Shown here one piece after another: positions 25,732-34,630 of a stretch of 64,000 nucleotides of DNA. The notes under the pieces are model-generated. The model did no database searches. It was not told the DNA's origin and saw only the letters and a program-made list of their open reading frames with translations. Made by a program: the position numbers and the translations under genes. The stretch's first letter is position 1, and every line of letters starts with the position of its first letter. The stretch lies in contig NZ_CP133778.1 of NCBI RefSeq assembly GCF_034347405.1, forward strand, positions 1,612,001 to 1,676,000, read 5' to 3'. Origin of the DNA: Pseudomonas sp. CCC3.1 (lineage in GTDB: Bacteria > Pseudomonadota > Gammaproteobacteria > Pseudomonadales > Pseudomonadaceae).

Positions 25732-26643
25732 TTAAAGGGTGACGACACCCTGATCTGCCAGCAAAGCTTCAGCTTTTTCACGCACGATAGCGAGCAGGGC
25801 CTTAAGCGCCGGGCCGGGCTCCGAGCCTTTGCGTGTCAACGCATATAATGTCACCGGAACCGCGGGTGACAAGGGGCACACATCAAGCCCGCTGATTTTG
25901 GCGCCAATGGCTGTGAACGGGTCAACCAACGCCAGCCCTTCGCCCGCCTCAACCATGCTGCGCATCATCTGATAGCTCTGAACCTCAATGTGCACCACCG
26001 GCGTCGGGCGCAAGGTGTGTAGCTTGCTGTCCAGAGTCCGGCTCAATGGGTCGTGCTGTTGCAGGCCGATCATGGCTTGCCCGGCCAGGTCGTGCAGGGC
26101 GATGTATTTTTGCTTGGGGGATAGCCAGCCGTGGGGCGCCAGGAGTTGCACCTTGCCCTGAACCAGTTTCAGGCAGTCAATGCCCGGCTGCTCGGTCGGG
26201 TGCAAGCCAAGGCCTACATCGCTTTCACCCATTAACAGGCTGCGCACGATTTCGGCGTGAGGCTGGCAGCTCAAGGTGGCGGGTGTGTCAGGAAAACGCC
26301 TTCTGAGTGCTGCAATGCTGTGGGGCAGCAACGGCTGCGCCAGGGTTTCGCTACACACGACACGCAAGGTCGGTTCCTGATGCTGGCGCAACGCTTCGCC
26401 AAGCCTGCGAAGTGGCTCGACGTCGAGATACAGCTGATTGACCAGAGGTTGCAGCAGAAGGGTTTCACGCGTGGCCTGAAGCCGCCCGCGAACGCTGGCA
26501 AACAGCATGAAGCCGAGCTGTTGCTCGGCTTCATGCAGCGTGGCGCTGAGAGTGGCCACTGGCAATTGCAGCCACTCGGCCGCATGGTCGAGGTTGCCGG
26601 TTTGCACAATGGCCTGGATCACTTCGATGTGGCGTAAACGCAT
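25732..26643 (-). CDS. LysR-family transcriptional regulator
   Basis: 303 residues. N-terminal winged helix (MRLRHIEVIQAIVQTGNLDHAAEWLQLPVATLS) and an effector domain (about 90-295). The helix-turn-helix is atypical for the family (ATLSATLHEAEQQLG instead of the usual SQPAVSRxIxxLE). Convergent with the GNAT gene, 17 bp apart. Resembles the CysB/NocR-type opine regulators in length and layout, but the target is unknown. Confidence 0.85.
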   Translation of the reverse strand: MRLRHIEVIQAIVQTGNLDHAAEWLQLPVATLSATLHEAEQQLGFMLFASVRGRLQATRETLLLQPLVNQLYLDVEPLRRLGEALRQHQEPTLRVVCSETLAQPLLPHSIAALRRRFPDTPATLSCQPHAEIVRSLLMGESDVGLGLHPTEQPGIDCLKLVQGKVQLLAPHGWLSPKQKYIALHDLAGQAMIGLQQHDPLSRTLDSKLHTLRPTPVVHIEVQSYQMMRSMVEAGEGLALVDPFTAIGAKISGLDVCPLSPAVPVTLYALTRKGSEPGPALKALLAIVREKAEALLADQGVVTL

Positions 26644-26738
26644 GCGTGAAGTCCATATTCAACGGATGAGGTTTCAGCGTTGCCAAGCCTGACCCAAGTC
26701 TCATCCTGTGACTTCAGCGGTATGCCGGGAGCAATGAG

Positions 26739-26987
26739 TTATACAGACGTTTGGAGCGTGTCAGGCTTTTGAGTCACTGGGTTTTCAGGTTCGCGAATCA
26801 GCTGAACGTCCGATTGGACCAGTTTGAACTCAGTTTCACTGATTTTTGTTACGCGATCGCCAATAGCCAGTTTGTAGGTGATTACGGGCTGACCGTCTGC
26901 GGTATCGGAATTTTTAAACTCATGCACAGAATAAACGCGGCCTTCCGCGTCTCTTGCATGAAATTGCCCAACTAAAACTGCAGCCAT
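26739..26987 (-). CDS. Small conserved hypothetical protein
   Basis: 82 residues, no signal or membrane segment. The sequence MAAVLVGQFHARDAEGRVYSV and KLAIGDRVTKISETEFKLV suggests a small beta-rich fold. ATG 26987 is favoured, with an AGAGG about 12 bases upstream. Codon use looks like neighbouring genes, which supports it being real. Function not recognised. Confidence 0.7.
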   Translation of the reverse strand: MAAVLVGQFHARDAEGRVYSVHEFKNSDTADGQPVITYKLAIGDRVTKISETEFKLVQSDVQLIREPENPVTQKPDTLQTSV

Positions 26988-27183
26988 TTGTAGAGAACCT
27001 CTGGAGATAAACACCCAATTTTCGGTTCTGTAGACCGTTGATCAGTAGGGGAAGTTTAACGATTTGGAAAAAATAGTCCGGCTACTTTACAGGCTTGCAG
27101 GCCGATAGGGTAAACAGAGGTGCAAGAAAGGCGCCCGATCATCTATAACTAATCTTCCTACCGTCACAGACTCGGAGTTTTCC

Positions 27184-27744
27184 ATGAGCAAGGTCTACAA
27201 CGTAGCAGTGCTAGTTGGCAGTTTGAGGAAGGATTCGCTCAATCGAAAAGTAGCCCACGCCCTGGCAGAACTGGCCCCCGCGAATTTGAAACTGAATATT
27301 GTCGAGATCGGCGATTTGCCGCTGTATAACGAAGACATTGATGTCACTCCGCCACCTGCGGCCTACAGTGCTTTTCGTGATCAGGTGCAGCAGGCCGATG
27401 CCGTGCTGTTTGTGACGCCTGAATACAACCGTTCGGTTCCGGCAGCGCTTAAAAATGCCATCGACGTAGGCTCGCGCCCGTATGGCAAAAGTGTTTGGAA
27501 TAGCAAGCCAGGCGCTGTGTTCAGCGTTTCGCCGGGTGCTATCGGCGGCTTTGGCGCCAACCACCATCTGCGTCAATCGCTGGTATTTTTGAACGTCCCA
27601 TGCCTGCAACAGCCGGAGGCTTACTTGGGCGGTGCGGGCAGCGTATTTGATGAGTCGGGTGCATTGTCGGAAAAAACCCGTCCGTTCTTGCAGACCTTTA
27701 TCGACGCTTACAGTCAGTGGGTCGAATTGCTGAAAAAAGCGTGA
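27184..27744 (+). CDS. NADPH-dependent FMN reductase (chromate/quinone reductase type)
   Basis: 186 residues. Flavodoxin-like FMN_red domain. The FMN phosphate loop GSLRKDSLNRK (12-22) and the signature TPEYNRSVPAALKNAIDV are clear. Relatives such as ChrR/YieF reduce quinones or chromate and protect against oxidative stress. It starts at ATG 27184 after CGGAG. Confidence 0.9.
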   Translation: MSKVYNVAVLVGSLRKDSLNRKVAHALAELAPANLKLNIVEIGDLPLYNEDIDVTPPPAAYSAFRDQVQQADAVLFVTPEYNRSVPAALKNAIDVGSRPYGKSVWNSKPGAVFSVSPGAIGGFGANHHLRQSLVFLNVPCLQQPEAYLGGAGSVFDESGALSEKTRPFLQTFIDAYSQWVELLKKA

Positions 27745-27765
27745 TTCAAACAACGCTCGATTAAT

Positions 27766-27833
27766 CGCAGGAGCGAGTTGGCCCGAGATCTTTCTTAACG
27801 TTCAAAAGATCACGAGCAAGCTCGCTTCTACAG
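27766..27833. repeat. Dispersed palindrome, GAGCGAGC family (copy 1)
   Basis: Imperfect inverted repeat: CGCAGGAGCGAG on the left and CTCGCTTCTACAGG on the right around AGATC / AAAAGATC. It lies between convergent genes. Most diverged of six family members here. Confidence 0.75.
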
Positions 27834-27839
27834 GGGCGG

Positions 27840-28667
27840 TCAGCTGCTTTGCGGCATTTGGCCATTTGCCAGGCGCTTGTTGATATCGCTAATGACCTCT
27901 GGCATGTCGCTGATGGTGTCGATCAGGTAGTGCGGGCGCGAGCCCTCGAACAGCGCGTGAATACGCTTTCGCTCTGCGTTCAACGTGTCGGCGTCCAGTG
28001 CGCGGTATTGCGCGTAGGTCAGGCCCAGTGCGTTGCCAGAGCACACCAGCGCGACGGTCCACATGCCAGCACGACGCCCTTCGAGGATGCCGGGCACGGT
28101 GTCGTCGATTTTCACGCAGGCCCCCACATCCTCAATGCCCAGCGCGATCACATTGGCCAGCGCTTGAGCGGGCCATGGGCGACCGTTGGGCACTTCGTCG
28201 GTCGCCACCACGTGGTCAGCGACGTAGCCATTGGTCGCGGCCAGCTCTACTACCTTGGCCATCACTTGGGCCGGGTAGCCTGAACACGAACCTATTTTTA
28301 TGCCTTGCTCGCGCAGCGCGGCGATGGAGTGCAGTGCGCCGGGGATCAGCGCCGAGTGCTCAGCGATTTTCTCGATTTGCATCGGCATAAAGCGTTGGTA
28401 AATCGCAGTCACGTCGTCGTCAGTCGGTGCACGGCCAAACACTTTTTTGTAACGCTCAGTGATCTGCGGTTGGTCGCACAGGGTGCGGATGTGGTCCCAC
28501 TTGCCCATGCCCATCGGGCCGCGGGCTTCTTCAATAGAGACGTGTACGCCGAACTCGGCAAACGCCTCGACAAAAATCTGGGTAGGGGCGAACGAGCCGA
28601 AGTCGACCACTGTACCGGCCCAGTCGAGAATGGCTGCCTGAAGTTTGCTGGGGTTGGTGTAGTTCAT
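27840..28667 (-). CDS. phnX: Phosphonoacetaldehyde hydrolase (phosphonatase)
   Basis: 275 residues. HAD-superfamily enzyme splitting phosphonoacetaldehyde into acetaldehyde and phosphate. Nucleophile Asp15 (AAILDWAGTVVDFGS) and the Schiff-base lysine Lys56 (PMGMGKWDHIR) are visible, as is the C-terminal DDTVPGILEGRRAGMW acid motif. The start at 28667 follows the family; upstream extension overlaps phnW. Second gene of a phnW-phnX operon for 2-aminoethylphosphonate breakdown. Confidence 0.95.
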   Translation of the reverse strand: MNYTNPSKLQAAILDWAGTVVDFGSFAPTQIFVEAFAEFGVHVSIEEARGPMGMGKWDHIRTLCDQPQITERYKKVFGRAPTDDDVTAIYQRFMPMQIEKIAEHSALIPGALHSIAALREQGIKIGSCSGYPAQVMAKVVELAATNGYVADHVVATDEVPNGRPWPAQALANVIALGIEDVGACVKIDDTVPGILEGRRAGMWTVALVCSGNALGLTYAQYRALDADTLNAERKRIHALFEGSRPHYLIDTISDMPEVISDINKRLANGQMPQSS

Positions 28668-28737
28668 GTCTGTGAATCCTGTGTGAGCGACCTTGGCCGC
28701 ACGAATGAATTGGGTGTGTTTTGAGGGCAAGCCGGAA

Positions 28738-29847
28738 TCAGATGTCCAGCACTTCCATTTCGCGCAACGCTTCGGCGATGGCATTCACGGCAGCGTGCAT
28801 GTCGGCTGAATTGACGTGCCCGATGCAGCCCACGCGGAATGTGTCGACTTGGGTCAATTTGCCGGGATACAGAATGAAACCCTTGGCTTTAACCCGTTCG
28901 TATAAGGTTTTGAACTGATAGCGCGGGTCGTTTGGGGTATGAAAGGTGACGATAATCGGCGCCTGGATCGCGTCGGGCAGGAAGCTGCGCAGCCCCAGTT
29001 TTGCCATGCCATCGATCAATGTCCGGCAGTTGTTGGCATAGCGCTGATGGCGTGCAGGCAAACCGCCTTCTTCGTTGTATTGCAGCAGAGCTTCATGCAG
29101 TGCCGCGACCACATGAGTCGGCGGGGTAAAGCGCCACTGGCCGGTCTTGGCCATATAGGCCTGTTGGTCTTGCAGGTCCAGCGCCAGCGAATGCGAGTTG
29201 CCCGCCGCATTGGCCAGCGACTGTTTGCAGGCGAATACAAACCCCATGCCGGGTACGCCTTCCAGGCATTTGCCGGACGCAGCGATCAGCGCATCGAACG
29301 GCACTTTTTGTGCGTCGACAGGCAGCGCGCCGAATGAACTCATCGCGTCGATGATCAGACGTTTGCCATGTTGGGCGATGACGGCAGCAATCTCTGGCAG
29401 CGGATTCAGAATCCCGGTACTGGTTTCGCAGTGAATCAAGGCAACGTGGCTGATGCTCGGGTCGGCATGCAGCAGGCGGTCTACGTCGGCTGCGGTGGTC
29501 GGTTGGTCTTCGGCGGTTTCAAAGGCCGTGAAACGACGACCAAGGACCTGGCAGATTTTCGCCAGACGTTTGCCGTAGGCGCCGTTGATCAACACCAGGA
29601 CATTGCCGTCTCGTGGCACCAGTGTGCCAACCGCGGCCTCGACCGCAAATGTGCCGCTGCCTTGCAATGGCACGCAGTGATGAGTGTCGCCAGCATTGAT
29701 GATCGCCAAGAGCTGTTCACAGAGGCTGGTGGTCAGTTGGTTGAAGCGGTCATCCCATGACCCCCAATCGGTCATCATTGCCTGGCGGGTGCGTAGCGAG
29801 GTGGTCAGTGGGCCCGGAGTCAGCAGGATCGGCGTAACAGAGGTCAT
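28738..29847 (-). CDS. phnW: 2-aminoethylphosphonate--pyruvate transaminase
   Basis: 369 residues. PLP-dependent class V aminotransferase that converts 2-aminoethylphosphonate and pyruvate to phosphonoacetaldehyde and alanine. The N-terminus ILLTPGPLTTS, the aspartate in IIDAMSSFGALP and the PLP lysine (Lys193 in SGKCLEGVPG) fit. Starts at ATG 29847. It feeds PhnX, 70 bp downstream. No phosphonate transporter lies in the window. Confidence 0.95.
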   Translation of the reverse strand: MTSVTPILLTPGPLTTSLRTRQAMMTDWGSWDDRFNQLTTSLCEQLLAIINAGDTHHCVPLQGSGTFAVEAAVGTLVPRDGNVLVLINGAYGKRLAKICQVLGRRFTAFETAEDQPTTAADVDRLLHADPSISHVALIHCETSTGILNPLPEIAAVIAQHGKRLIIDAMSSFGALPVDAQKVPFDALIAASGKCLEGVPGMGFVFACKQSLANAAGNSHSLALDLQDQQAYMAKTGQWRFTPPTHVVAALHEALLQYNEEGGLPARHQRYANNCRTLIDGMAKLGLRSFLPDAIQAPIIVTFHTPNDPRYQFKTLYERVKAKGFILYPGKLTQVDTFRVGCIGHVNSADMHAAVNAIAEALREMEVLDI

Positions 29848-29964
29848 TCTGGGTTCCTCACAAGCGTTGGGATGGCGACTGATATACCCGGCATACGTTG
29901 CAGTTCGCGCTTGTATCAATCAAATTGTTTATTGTTATGCCAGTCATCGGTGAGACTTATAGAT

Positions 29965-30822
29965 ATGAATTTATTTCAGCTCCGCGCATTTGATGCAGTG
30001 GCCCGCGAAGGCAGCTTTACGCGGGCGGCTGCGCGCCTGTTCATCAGCCAGCCAGCGGTTACCGGGCATATCAAAGCCCTTGAGGAGCATTATCAAATCA
30101 CCTTGCTGCGGCGCACCGCGCGGCGTGTTGAGTTGACCGAGGAGGGCACTAAGCTTGCGGCCATTACCCGCGCCATGTTCGGCCTGGTGGATGAGGCGCA
30201 GGTGCTGCTGGAGGCCAACCGGCAACTCCTCAGCGGGCGGCTGGAAGTGGCAGCAGATGGCCCGCACCTGGTGATGCCGATGCTGGCGAGCCTGCGCGAG
30301 CGCTATCCCGCAATTACGGTCAATTTGCGTTTGGGCAATGCTCAGGAAACCTTGGCCGCGCTGCTCGCCGAGCATGTCGATGTGGCTGTGTTGACCGAGG
30401 TTGAGCCGCGCAAAGGCCTGACCCTGCGCGCATTGAGTGAGTCGCGGATTTGCGCTCTGGTGCCCGCCAGTCATCCGTGGCTGGCGCGGGCGGAGGGCAT
30501 CGACATTGCGCAACTCGACACGGTGATCATGGTGCTGCGCGAACCCGGCTCGATTACCCGTCGCACCTTTGATAATGCCTGTGACACCGCCGGGGTCAGT
30601 CCGCGGGTGCTGCTGGAGCTGGATAGCCGCGAAGCCGTCACCGAAGCGGTGGCCGCGCAGTTGGGCATCGGCATTGTGTCGTCGGCTGAAGTCAGTCACG
30701 ACCCGCGGGTCGGTGCGGTGCCGATCAATGGTTCAGGGCTGACCAACCGCCACATGCTGGGCTGTATGGAGCGCCGCGCACAGCTGCGTTTGATCAAGGC
30801 GTTTATGGAGTTGGCTGCGTAA
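29965..30822 (+). CDS. LysR-family regulator divergent from phnWX
   Basis: 285 residues. Winged helix MNLFQLRAFDAVAREGSFTRAAARLFISQPAVTGHIKALEE, described in part, then an effector domain. The divergent layout over a 117-bp shared region strongly suggests control of phnWX, as with PhnR-type regulators. ATG 29965 is chosen because the conserved helix begins there. Effector is probably 2-aminoethylphosphonate or a derivative (inference). Confidence 0.88.
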   Translation: MNLFQLRAFDAVAREGSFTRAAARLFISQPAVTGHIKALEEHYQITLLRRTARRVELTEEGTKLAAITRAMFGLVDEAQVLLEANRQLLSGRLEVAADGPHLVMPMLASLRERYPAITVNLRLGNAQETLAALLAEHVDVAVLTEVEPRKGLTLRALSESRICALVPASHPWLARAEGIDIAQLDTVIMVLREPGSITRRTFDNACDTAGVSPRVLLELDSREAVTEAVAAQLGIGIVSSAEVSHDPRVGAVPINGSGLTNRHMLGCMERRAQLRLIKAFMELAA

Positions 30823-30921
30823 TTTGGAATTTTTGGTCGATTGACGACTTTTAGCCGTATAAACTTGCGCCCATTCGACGGCCAATCAATGCCGCGACAC
30901 ACACGATTGAGAGAATGAGTA

Positions 30922-31626
30922 ATGGGCGCACAGTGGAAGGTTAAACACAAAGCGGACGCCGCCAATGCACGCGGCAAAATTTTCGGCAAGTTGGCCAAGG
31001 AGCTGACAGTAGCGGCCCGTAACGGCGCCGACCCGGACATGAACTCGCATTTGCGTCTGGTTTATGAGCAAGCCAAAAAAGCTTCGATGCCAGCAGACAC
31101 CATCAAGCGTGCGATCAACAAAGGTGCGGGCATTGGTACTGATGCAGTGCAATACCACCGCGTAACCTACGAAGGCTTTGCCCCGCACCAGGTGCCGCTG
31201 ATCGTTGAGTGCCTGACTGACAACATTAACCGTACCGTTGCCGAGATCCGTGTAGCGTTCCGCAAGGGCCAATTGGGTGCTTCGGGTTCGGTGGCGTGGG
31301 ACTTCAACCATGTCGGCATGATCGAAGCCACGCCTGAGACGCCGGACGCTGATCCAGAAATGGCTGCCATCGAAGCCGGTGCTCAGGATTTTGAGCCGGG
31401 TGAAGAAGAAGGCACCACCTTGTTCGTCACCGAAATCACTGATCTTGACTCCGTGCAAAAGGCGTTGCCAGAGCAGGGTTTCAAGGTGTTATCGGCCAAG
31501 TTGGGCTACCAGGCGAAAAACCCGGTGACCAGCCTGACTGACGAACAAATGGCTGAAGTCCAGGAGTTCCTGGCCAAGCTTGAAGAACAGGACGACGTGC
31601 AGGACCTGTTCGTAGCCCTGGCTTGA
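30922..31626 (+). CDS. YebC/PmpR-family protein (YeeN type)
   Basis: 234 residues, full-length TACO1/YebC fold: MGAQWKVKHKADAANARGK at the start, then the conserved block ASMPADTIKRAINKGAG and YEGFAPHQVPLIVECLTDN. Such proteins have been described as DNA-binding regulators and, more recently, as helpers of translation through difficult proline-rich stretches. The MGAQWK start marks the YeeN-type paralogue rather than the ruvC-linked YebC. Confidence 0.92.
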   Translation: MGAQWKVKHKADAANARGKIFGKLAKELTVAARNGADPDMNSHLRLVYEQAKKASMPADTIKRAINKGAGIGTDAVQYHRVTYEGFAPHQVPLIVECLTDNINRTVAEIRVAFRKGQLGASGSVAWDFNHVGMIEATPETPDADPEMAAIEAGAQDFEPGEEEGTTLFVTEITDLDSVQKALPEQGFKVLSAKLGYQAKNPVTSLTDEQMAEVQEFLAKLEEQDDVQDLFVALA

Positions 31627-31640
31627 TTTAGAGGTAAACC

Positions 31641-31667
31641 TGTAGCCGCAGCCTGCGCAGCGGCTAC
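31641..31667. repeat. Short palindrome between convergent genes
   Basis: TGTAGCCGC / GCGGCTACA around a ten-base centre, in the 53 bp between yebC-like and the kinase gene. It probably acts as a terminator for both; similar GTAGCCGCAGCC palindromes are common in Pseudomonas spacers. Confidence 0.6.
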
Positions 31668-31679
31668 ACGATCAAGGGT

Positions 31680-32990
31680 TTATCCCAAGAGCTGGGTTAT
31701 CTGCGCAAAATCGGGCCGCTCCAACACGTCGGGTTGAGTGCAACGCTGCTGCAAATCCTCCCACGAGGCCCTCTGTTGATCACTCAAGCCTGAGTCGATC
31801 CGCTCCAGCAATTCCCCCAGCAAAATCCCGAATGCACGTACTTCGATGCGCTGTAGCGCACGGCTCTGCGGGCTGTCGTCGAGGGCATGGAAACACGCCG
31901 CTCCGAAATCACCGAGCAGGCAGTCACCTTCGGCATTGAACAAAATATTGTGCCCGTACAAGTCGCCGTGGCAGATGCCTTGCGCATGCAAGTGGCCCGC
32001 CGCCGAGGCAATACCGCGGGCGATGCGCAAGGCACTGTCTGGGGTGAAGCGCGTGCTGTCGGTATACACATCACGGCTACAGGTGGCGAAGCTGGGCAGG
32101 GCGGCAAGGTTCATGAACGAGGGGTCGATCAATGCCATGACCAGCCCGGCCTGTTGTTCGGGATGGCCCGCCACACGGCCCAGCACATTGATCAGGTTTG
32201 GATGCTGGCCAGCCGCGATGCAGGCGTTCATTTCATTGAGCGGCGAGCCGTCGCTGGTGATGTCGCCTTTGTACAGTTTGACCGCCACGGCCTGATCCGG
32301 CTGGCCGGGAGCGCTCCACTGCGCTTGGTAAATGATGCCTGAAGCGCCTTCGCCCAGTTTTTGCCCTAGCGCAAGCTGCGACCAGTCGATGTCAGGCGTG
32401 TTGTCGGCTTCGCGCAGGGCGCTGGCGTCCTCACGCAACGGATTCCCGGCGTAAGCCAGCCAGCTCAGCCCCGGCAGTGCCAGCACGACCTCAGGCAATT
32501 CGCTGAACTGATTGGCGGCCAGCCGGATCAGCTCCAGCCGCTCACAGTTGGCCAGGCTTGCAGGCAACTGTTGCAGACGGTTGCCTGCAAGCATCAGTTT
32601 TTGCAGCAATGGCCGCTGGCCGAGTTCTTCGGGCAGTTGCTGGATGCAGTTGTCAGTCAGGATCAACCAGCGCAACAACGGTGGCAGTGCTGCGGCGGGC
32701 ACGCTTTTGATCTGATTGGCCTTGAAGCCGATCATGCTCAATTTCGCGCACTGTCCCAGGCAGGTGGGCAGCTCGGTGAACTGATTGTCCGAGCAAAACA
32801 GAATGCGCAGATGCGTCAGTCGATGCAGGTCGTCGGGTAAATGGCTAAGCGCGTTACCGCTCAGGTTGAGGATTTCCAGGGTGTCAGCCAGTTGGAAAAT
32901 CTCTTGTGGGAATTCAGTCAGCCCGCACGACAGATCCAGACGTTTGTGGCCGACCAATTGGCCGGCGCGCAGTTTAGCGAGGGTATCCAT
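31680..32990 (-). CDS. Leucine-rich-repeat protein kinase
   Basis: 436 residues. N-terminal half (about 15-190) has seven or so leucine-rich repeats of the bacterial type (LEILNLSGNALSHLPDDL and successors). The C-terminal half is a eukaryotic-like kinase: glycine loop GEGASGII (213-220), Lys238 in VAVKLY, Glu253, catalytic loop HGDLYGHN (His341, Asp343, Asn348; HRD replaced by HGD) and DFG at 361-363. All catalytic residues are present, so activity is plausible. No membrane segment or signal peptide is seen. Start ATG 32990 is preferred over one 57 bp upstream. Substrate unknown. It lies directly downstream of an M14 carboxypeptidase gene. Confidence 0.9.
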   Translation of the reverse strand: MDTLAKLRAGQLVGHKRLDLSCGLTEFPQEIFQLADTLEILNLSGNALSHLPDDLHRLTHLRILFCSDNQFTELPTCLGQCAKLSMIGFKANQIKSVPAAALPPLLRWLILTDNCIQQLPEELGQRPLLQKLMLAGNRLQQLPASLANCERLELIRLAANQFSELPEVVLALPGLSWLAYAGNPLREDASALREADNTPDIDWSQLALGQKLGEGASGIIYQAQWSAPGQPDQAVAVKLYKGDITSDGSPLNEMNACIAAGQHPNLINVLGRVAGHPEQQAGLVMALIDPSFMNLAALPSFATCSRDVYTDSTRFTPDSALRIARGIASAAGHLHAQGICHGDLYGHNILFNAEGDCLLGDFGAACFHALDDSPQSRALQRIEVRAFGILLGELLERIDSGLSDQQRASWEDLQQRCTQPDVLERPDFAQITQLLG

Positions 32991-33043
32991 AAGCAGGCTT
33001 TGAGTACTCGTATCCGTAGTAGAAAGTGCACAGGTGAATGGTG

Positions 33044-34195
33044 TCAACGCAGCTCACGCACCATGCCCGACAGCGTGCTCAGCACATCTTTACCCAACTG
33101 CATGGAGCGTTTTCCTGACCAGCCGGTGATCGCGTCAGGTGCATCGTTGTTGTCCTTGAAGGGCATCTCAAGGGTCAGCGACAGGCAATCAAAACGTTGG
33201 CCGACGCTGTTGCAGGCTAGGGTCATGTTGGCTTGCCCCGGCTCGTCGCGGGTGTAGCCATGCTCGGTCTGGAAATCATGGGTCAGGTCGCTGAGATGGT
33301 TGCGAAAATGCGCTTCCAGTCGGGCCTGGTGTTTGGTGTAGCCAGGGTTGCCTTCACAGCCAGCGGTGAACACGTAGGGGATTTCTTCGTCGCCGTGAAT
33401 GTCCAGAAACAGGTCGACGCCATACGTGTCCATCTGCTCCAGAGCGAAGAACACCTCGGGGCTGATCTGCGGGTCGGGGTTTTGCCAGGCACGGTTCAAA
33501 TCCTGACCGTTGGCGTTGGTGCGCAAATGCCCGTGAAAGGCGCCATCCGGGTTCATGTTGGGGATCAGGTACAGGTCGGCATAGTCGAGCAACTTGCGCA
33601 GCTGCGGGTCGCTGCCTTGCTCCAGGCGCTCAAGGACGCCCTGCATGAACCATTCGGCCATGTGCTCGCCAGGGTGCTGTTGAGCAATGATCCAGATCTT
33701 GTGTTTGTGACTGGCGCCGTTGCCTTTGCGCAGCAACGGGATGGCACGGCCCTCGACGCTTTTACCGGTTGCCAGCACTTCGCAGCCGGACCATTGAAGT
33801 GCGTTCTTGACCAGTTGCTCATGACGCTCGCGGCTGTAAGGTTCGAAGTAAGCAAACCAGACGTGCGGCTGTTCGGCGTCAAGGCTGAAGGTCAGTGCGG
33901 TGCCGTCGAATTGCGTGGGCACGCGAAACCAGTTTTCGTGATCGTAAGACGCAACCGCTTGATAGCCATCCCAGGCTTTGTTGTAGGAAGACTGGCTGGC
34001 GTTACTCAAGTCAAAGCGGTGAGTCTGGCCAGGGCTCAAGCCATCGACCTTGAAGTGGAACCACTGAAAATGTGGGCTCTTGGTGTCTGGTTTGATTGCC
34101 AGGCGCACGTGCAGCGGGTTGCTGGCATCCAGTACGTGAATGTTGCCACTGTCAAAGTCGCTGCTGATATGAAGTGCGGAGGGCGCCACGGTCAT
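33044..34195 (-). CDS. M14-family zinc carboxypeptidase (cytosolic carboxypeptidase-like)
   Basis: 383 residues, no signal peptide. An N-terminal beta-rich domain typical of the cytosolic carboxypeptidase group (FQWFHFKVDGLSPGQTHRFDL, described in part) precedes the peptidase domain. Zinc ligands appear in QQHPGEHMAEW and DIHGDEE, and the catalytic glutamate in LEMPFK. Eukaryotic relatives trim glutamates from tubulin; bacterial roles are not settled. It is co-oriented with the kinase gene 53 bp downstream and probably forms an operon with it. Confidence 0.92.
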   Translation of the reverse strand: MTVAPSALHISSDFDSGNIHVLDASNPLHVRLAIKPDTKSPHFQWFHFKVDGLSPGQTHRFDLSNASQSSYNKAWDGYQAVASYDHENWFRVPTQFDGTALTFSLDAEQPHVWFAYFEPYSRERHEQLVKNALQWSGCEVLATGKSVEGRAIPLLRKGNGASHKHKIWIIAQQHPGEHMAEWFMQGVLERLEQGSDPQLRKLLDYADLYLIPNMNPDGAFHGHLRTNANGQDLNRAWQNPDPQISPEVFFALEQMDTYGVDLFLDIHGDEEIPYVFTAGCEGNPGYTKHQARLEAHFRNHLSDLTHDFQTEHGYTRDEPGQANMTLACNSVGQRFDCLSLTLEMPFKDNNDAPDAITGWSGKRSMQLGKDVLSTLSGMVRELR

Positions 34196-34322
34196 CGTCC
34201 AAATCCTGGAATCAGATAATTGTGGTCGCTACTTTACATCGCAATTGCGACGCGCCAATACGCAATTTTGGAGGAAAGGCTGGGGGAGGCAAGGAGGGGG
34301 GCGTCATCCTTGACGCTGGGCG

Positions 34323-34351
34323 AGAATAGCGTTTTTGAGAGTGATTCTCAA
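34323..34351 (-). promoter_or_regulatory. Candidate promoter with Fur-like palindrome upstream of the M14 gene
   Basis: On the minus strand TTGAGA (34346-34351), 17 bp, TATTCT (34323-34328) form a good sigma-70 promoter reading toward the carboxypeptidase gene. The -35 overlaps TTGAGA-N5-TCTCAA (34335-34351), which resembles a Fur site core (GAGAgTgATTCTC). The rest of 34196-34509 holds no gene that I can see. Confidence 0.45.
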
Positions 34352-34509
34352 GTGCTAAATTGCCATTACGTCCATAGTCTTGGGCTTCAGGCTTCCGTTC
34401 GTCGATGTTCTTTTGCTATCATCGCCGGCATCGTAGCGGCCACCGAAAAAAACCGGCCGCACACCAGACTTCATTAGCCTGAAGCACGCTGAGCCAGAAA
34501 ACTGGCCAC

Positions 34510-34538
34510 AAAAAAAAGACCCGGCGATAAGCCGGGTC
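34510..34538 (-). terminator. Rho-independent terminator of the PrrF RNA
   Basis: Stem 34518-34525 / 34531-34538 (GACCCGGC / GCCGGGTC) with loop GATAA on the plus strand; an eight-T run (34510-34517 read on minus) ends the RNA. The T run is suited to Hfq binding. Confidence 0.92.
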
Positions 34539-34624
34539 AAATAACCGTGATTAGCCTGATGAGGAGATAATTCGAAAGACCGACCTAAGGTCCTTTGAGT
34601 TATCGGCTGATCTCGCGACCAGCT
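34510..34624 (-). ncRNA. prrF: PrrF-type iron-responsive small RNA
   Basis: About 115 nt. The minus strand shows the PrrF hallmarks: a 5' region CTGGTCGCGAGATCAGCC, the conserved pairing segment CTCATCAGGCTAATCACGG, and a terminator stem GACCCGGC / GCCGGGTC followed by eight T. A Fur box sits over the promoter. PrrF RNAs are made in iron starvation and, with Hfq, block translation of iron-rich proteins such as SodB and TCA-cycle enzymes. The family assignment rests on remembered sequence; function is inferred. Confidence 0.9.
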
Positions 34625-34630
34625 GCATGC

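Noticed and set aside
34335..34351. A second PrrF gene in tandem, as in P. aeruginosa
   Set aside because: A Fur-like palindrome is present, but the conserved PrrF segments and a second terminator are missing from 34196-34509.
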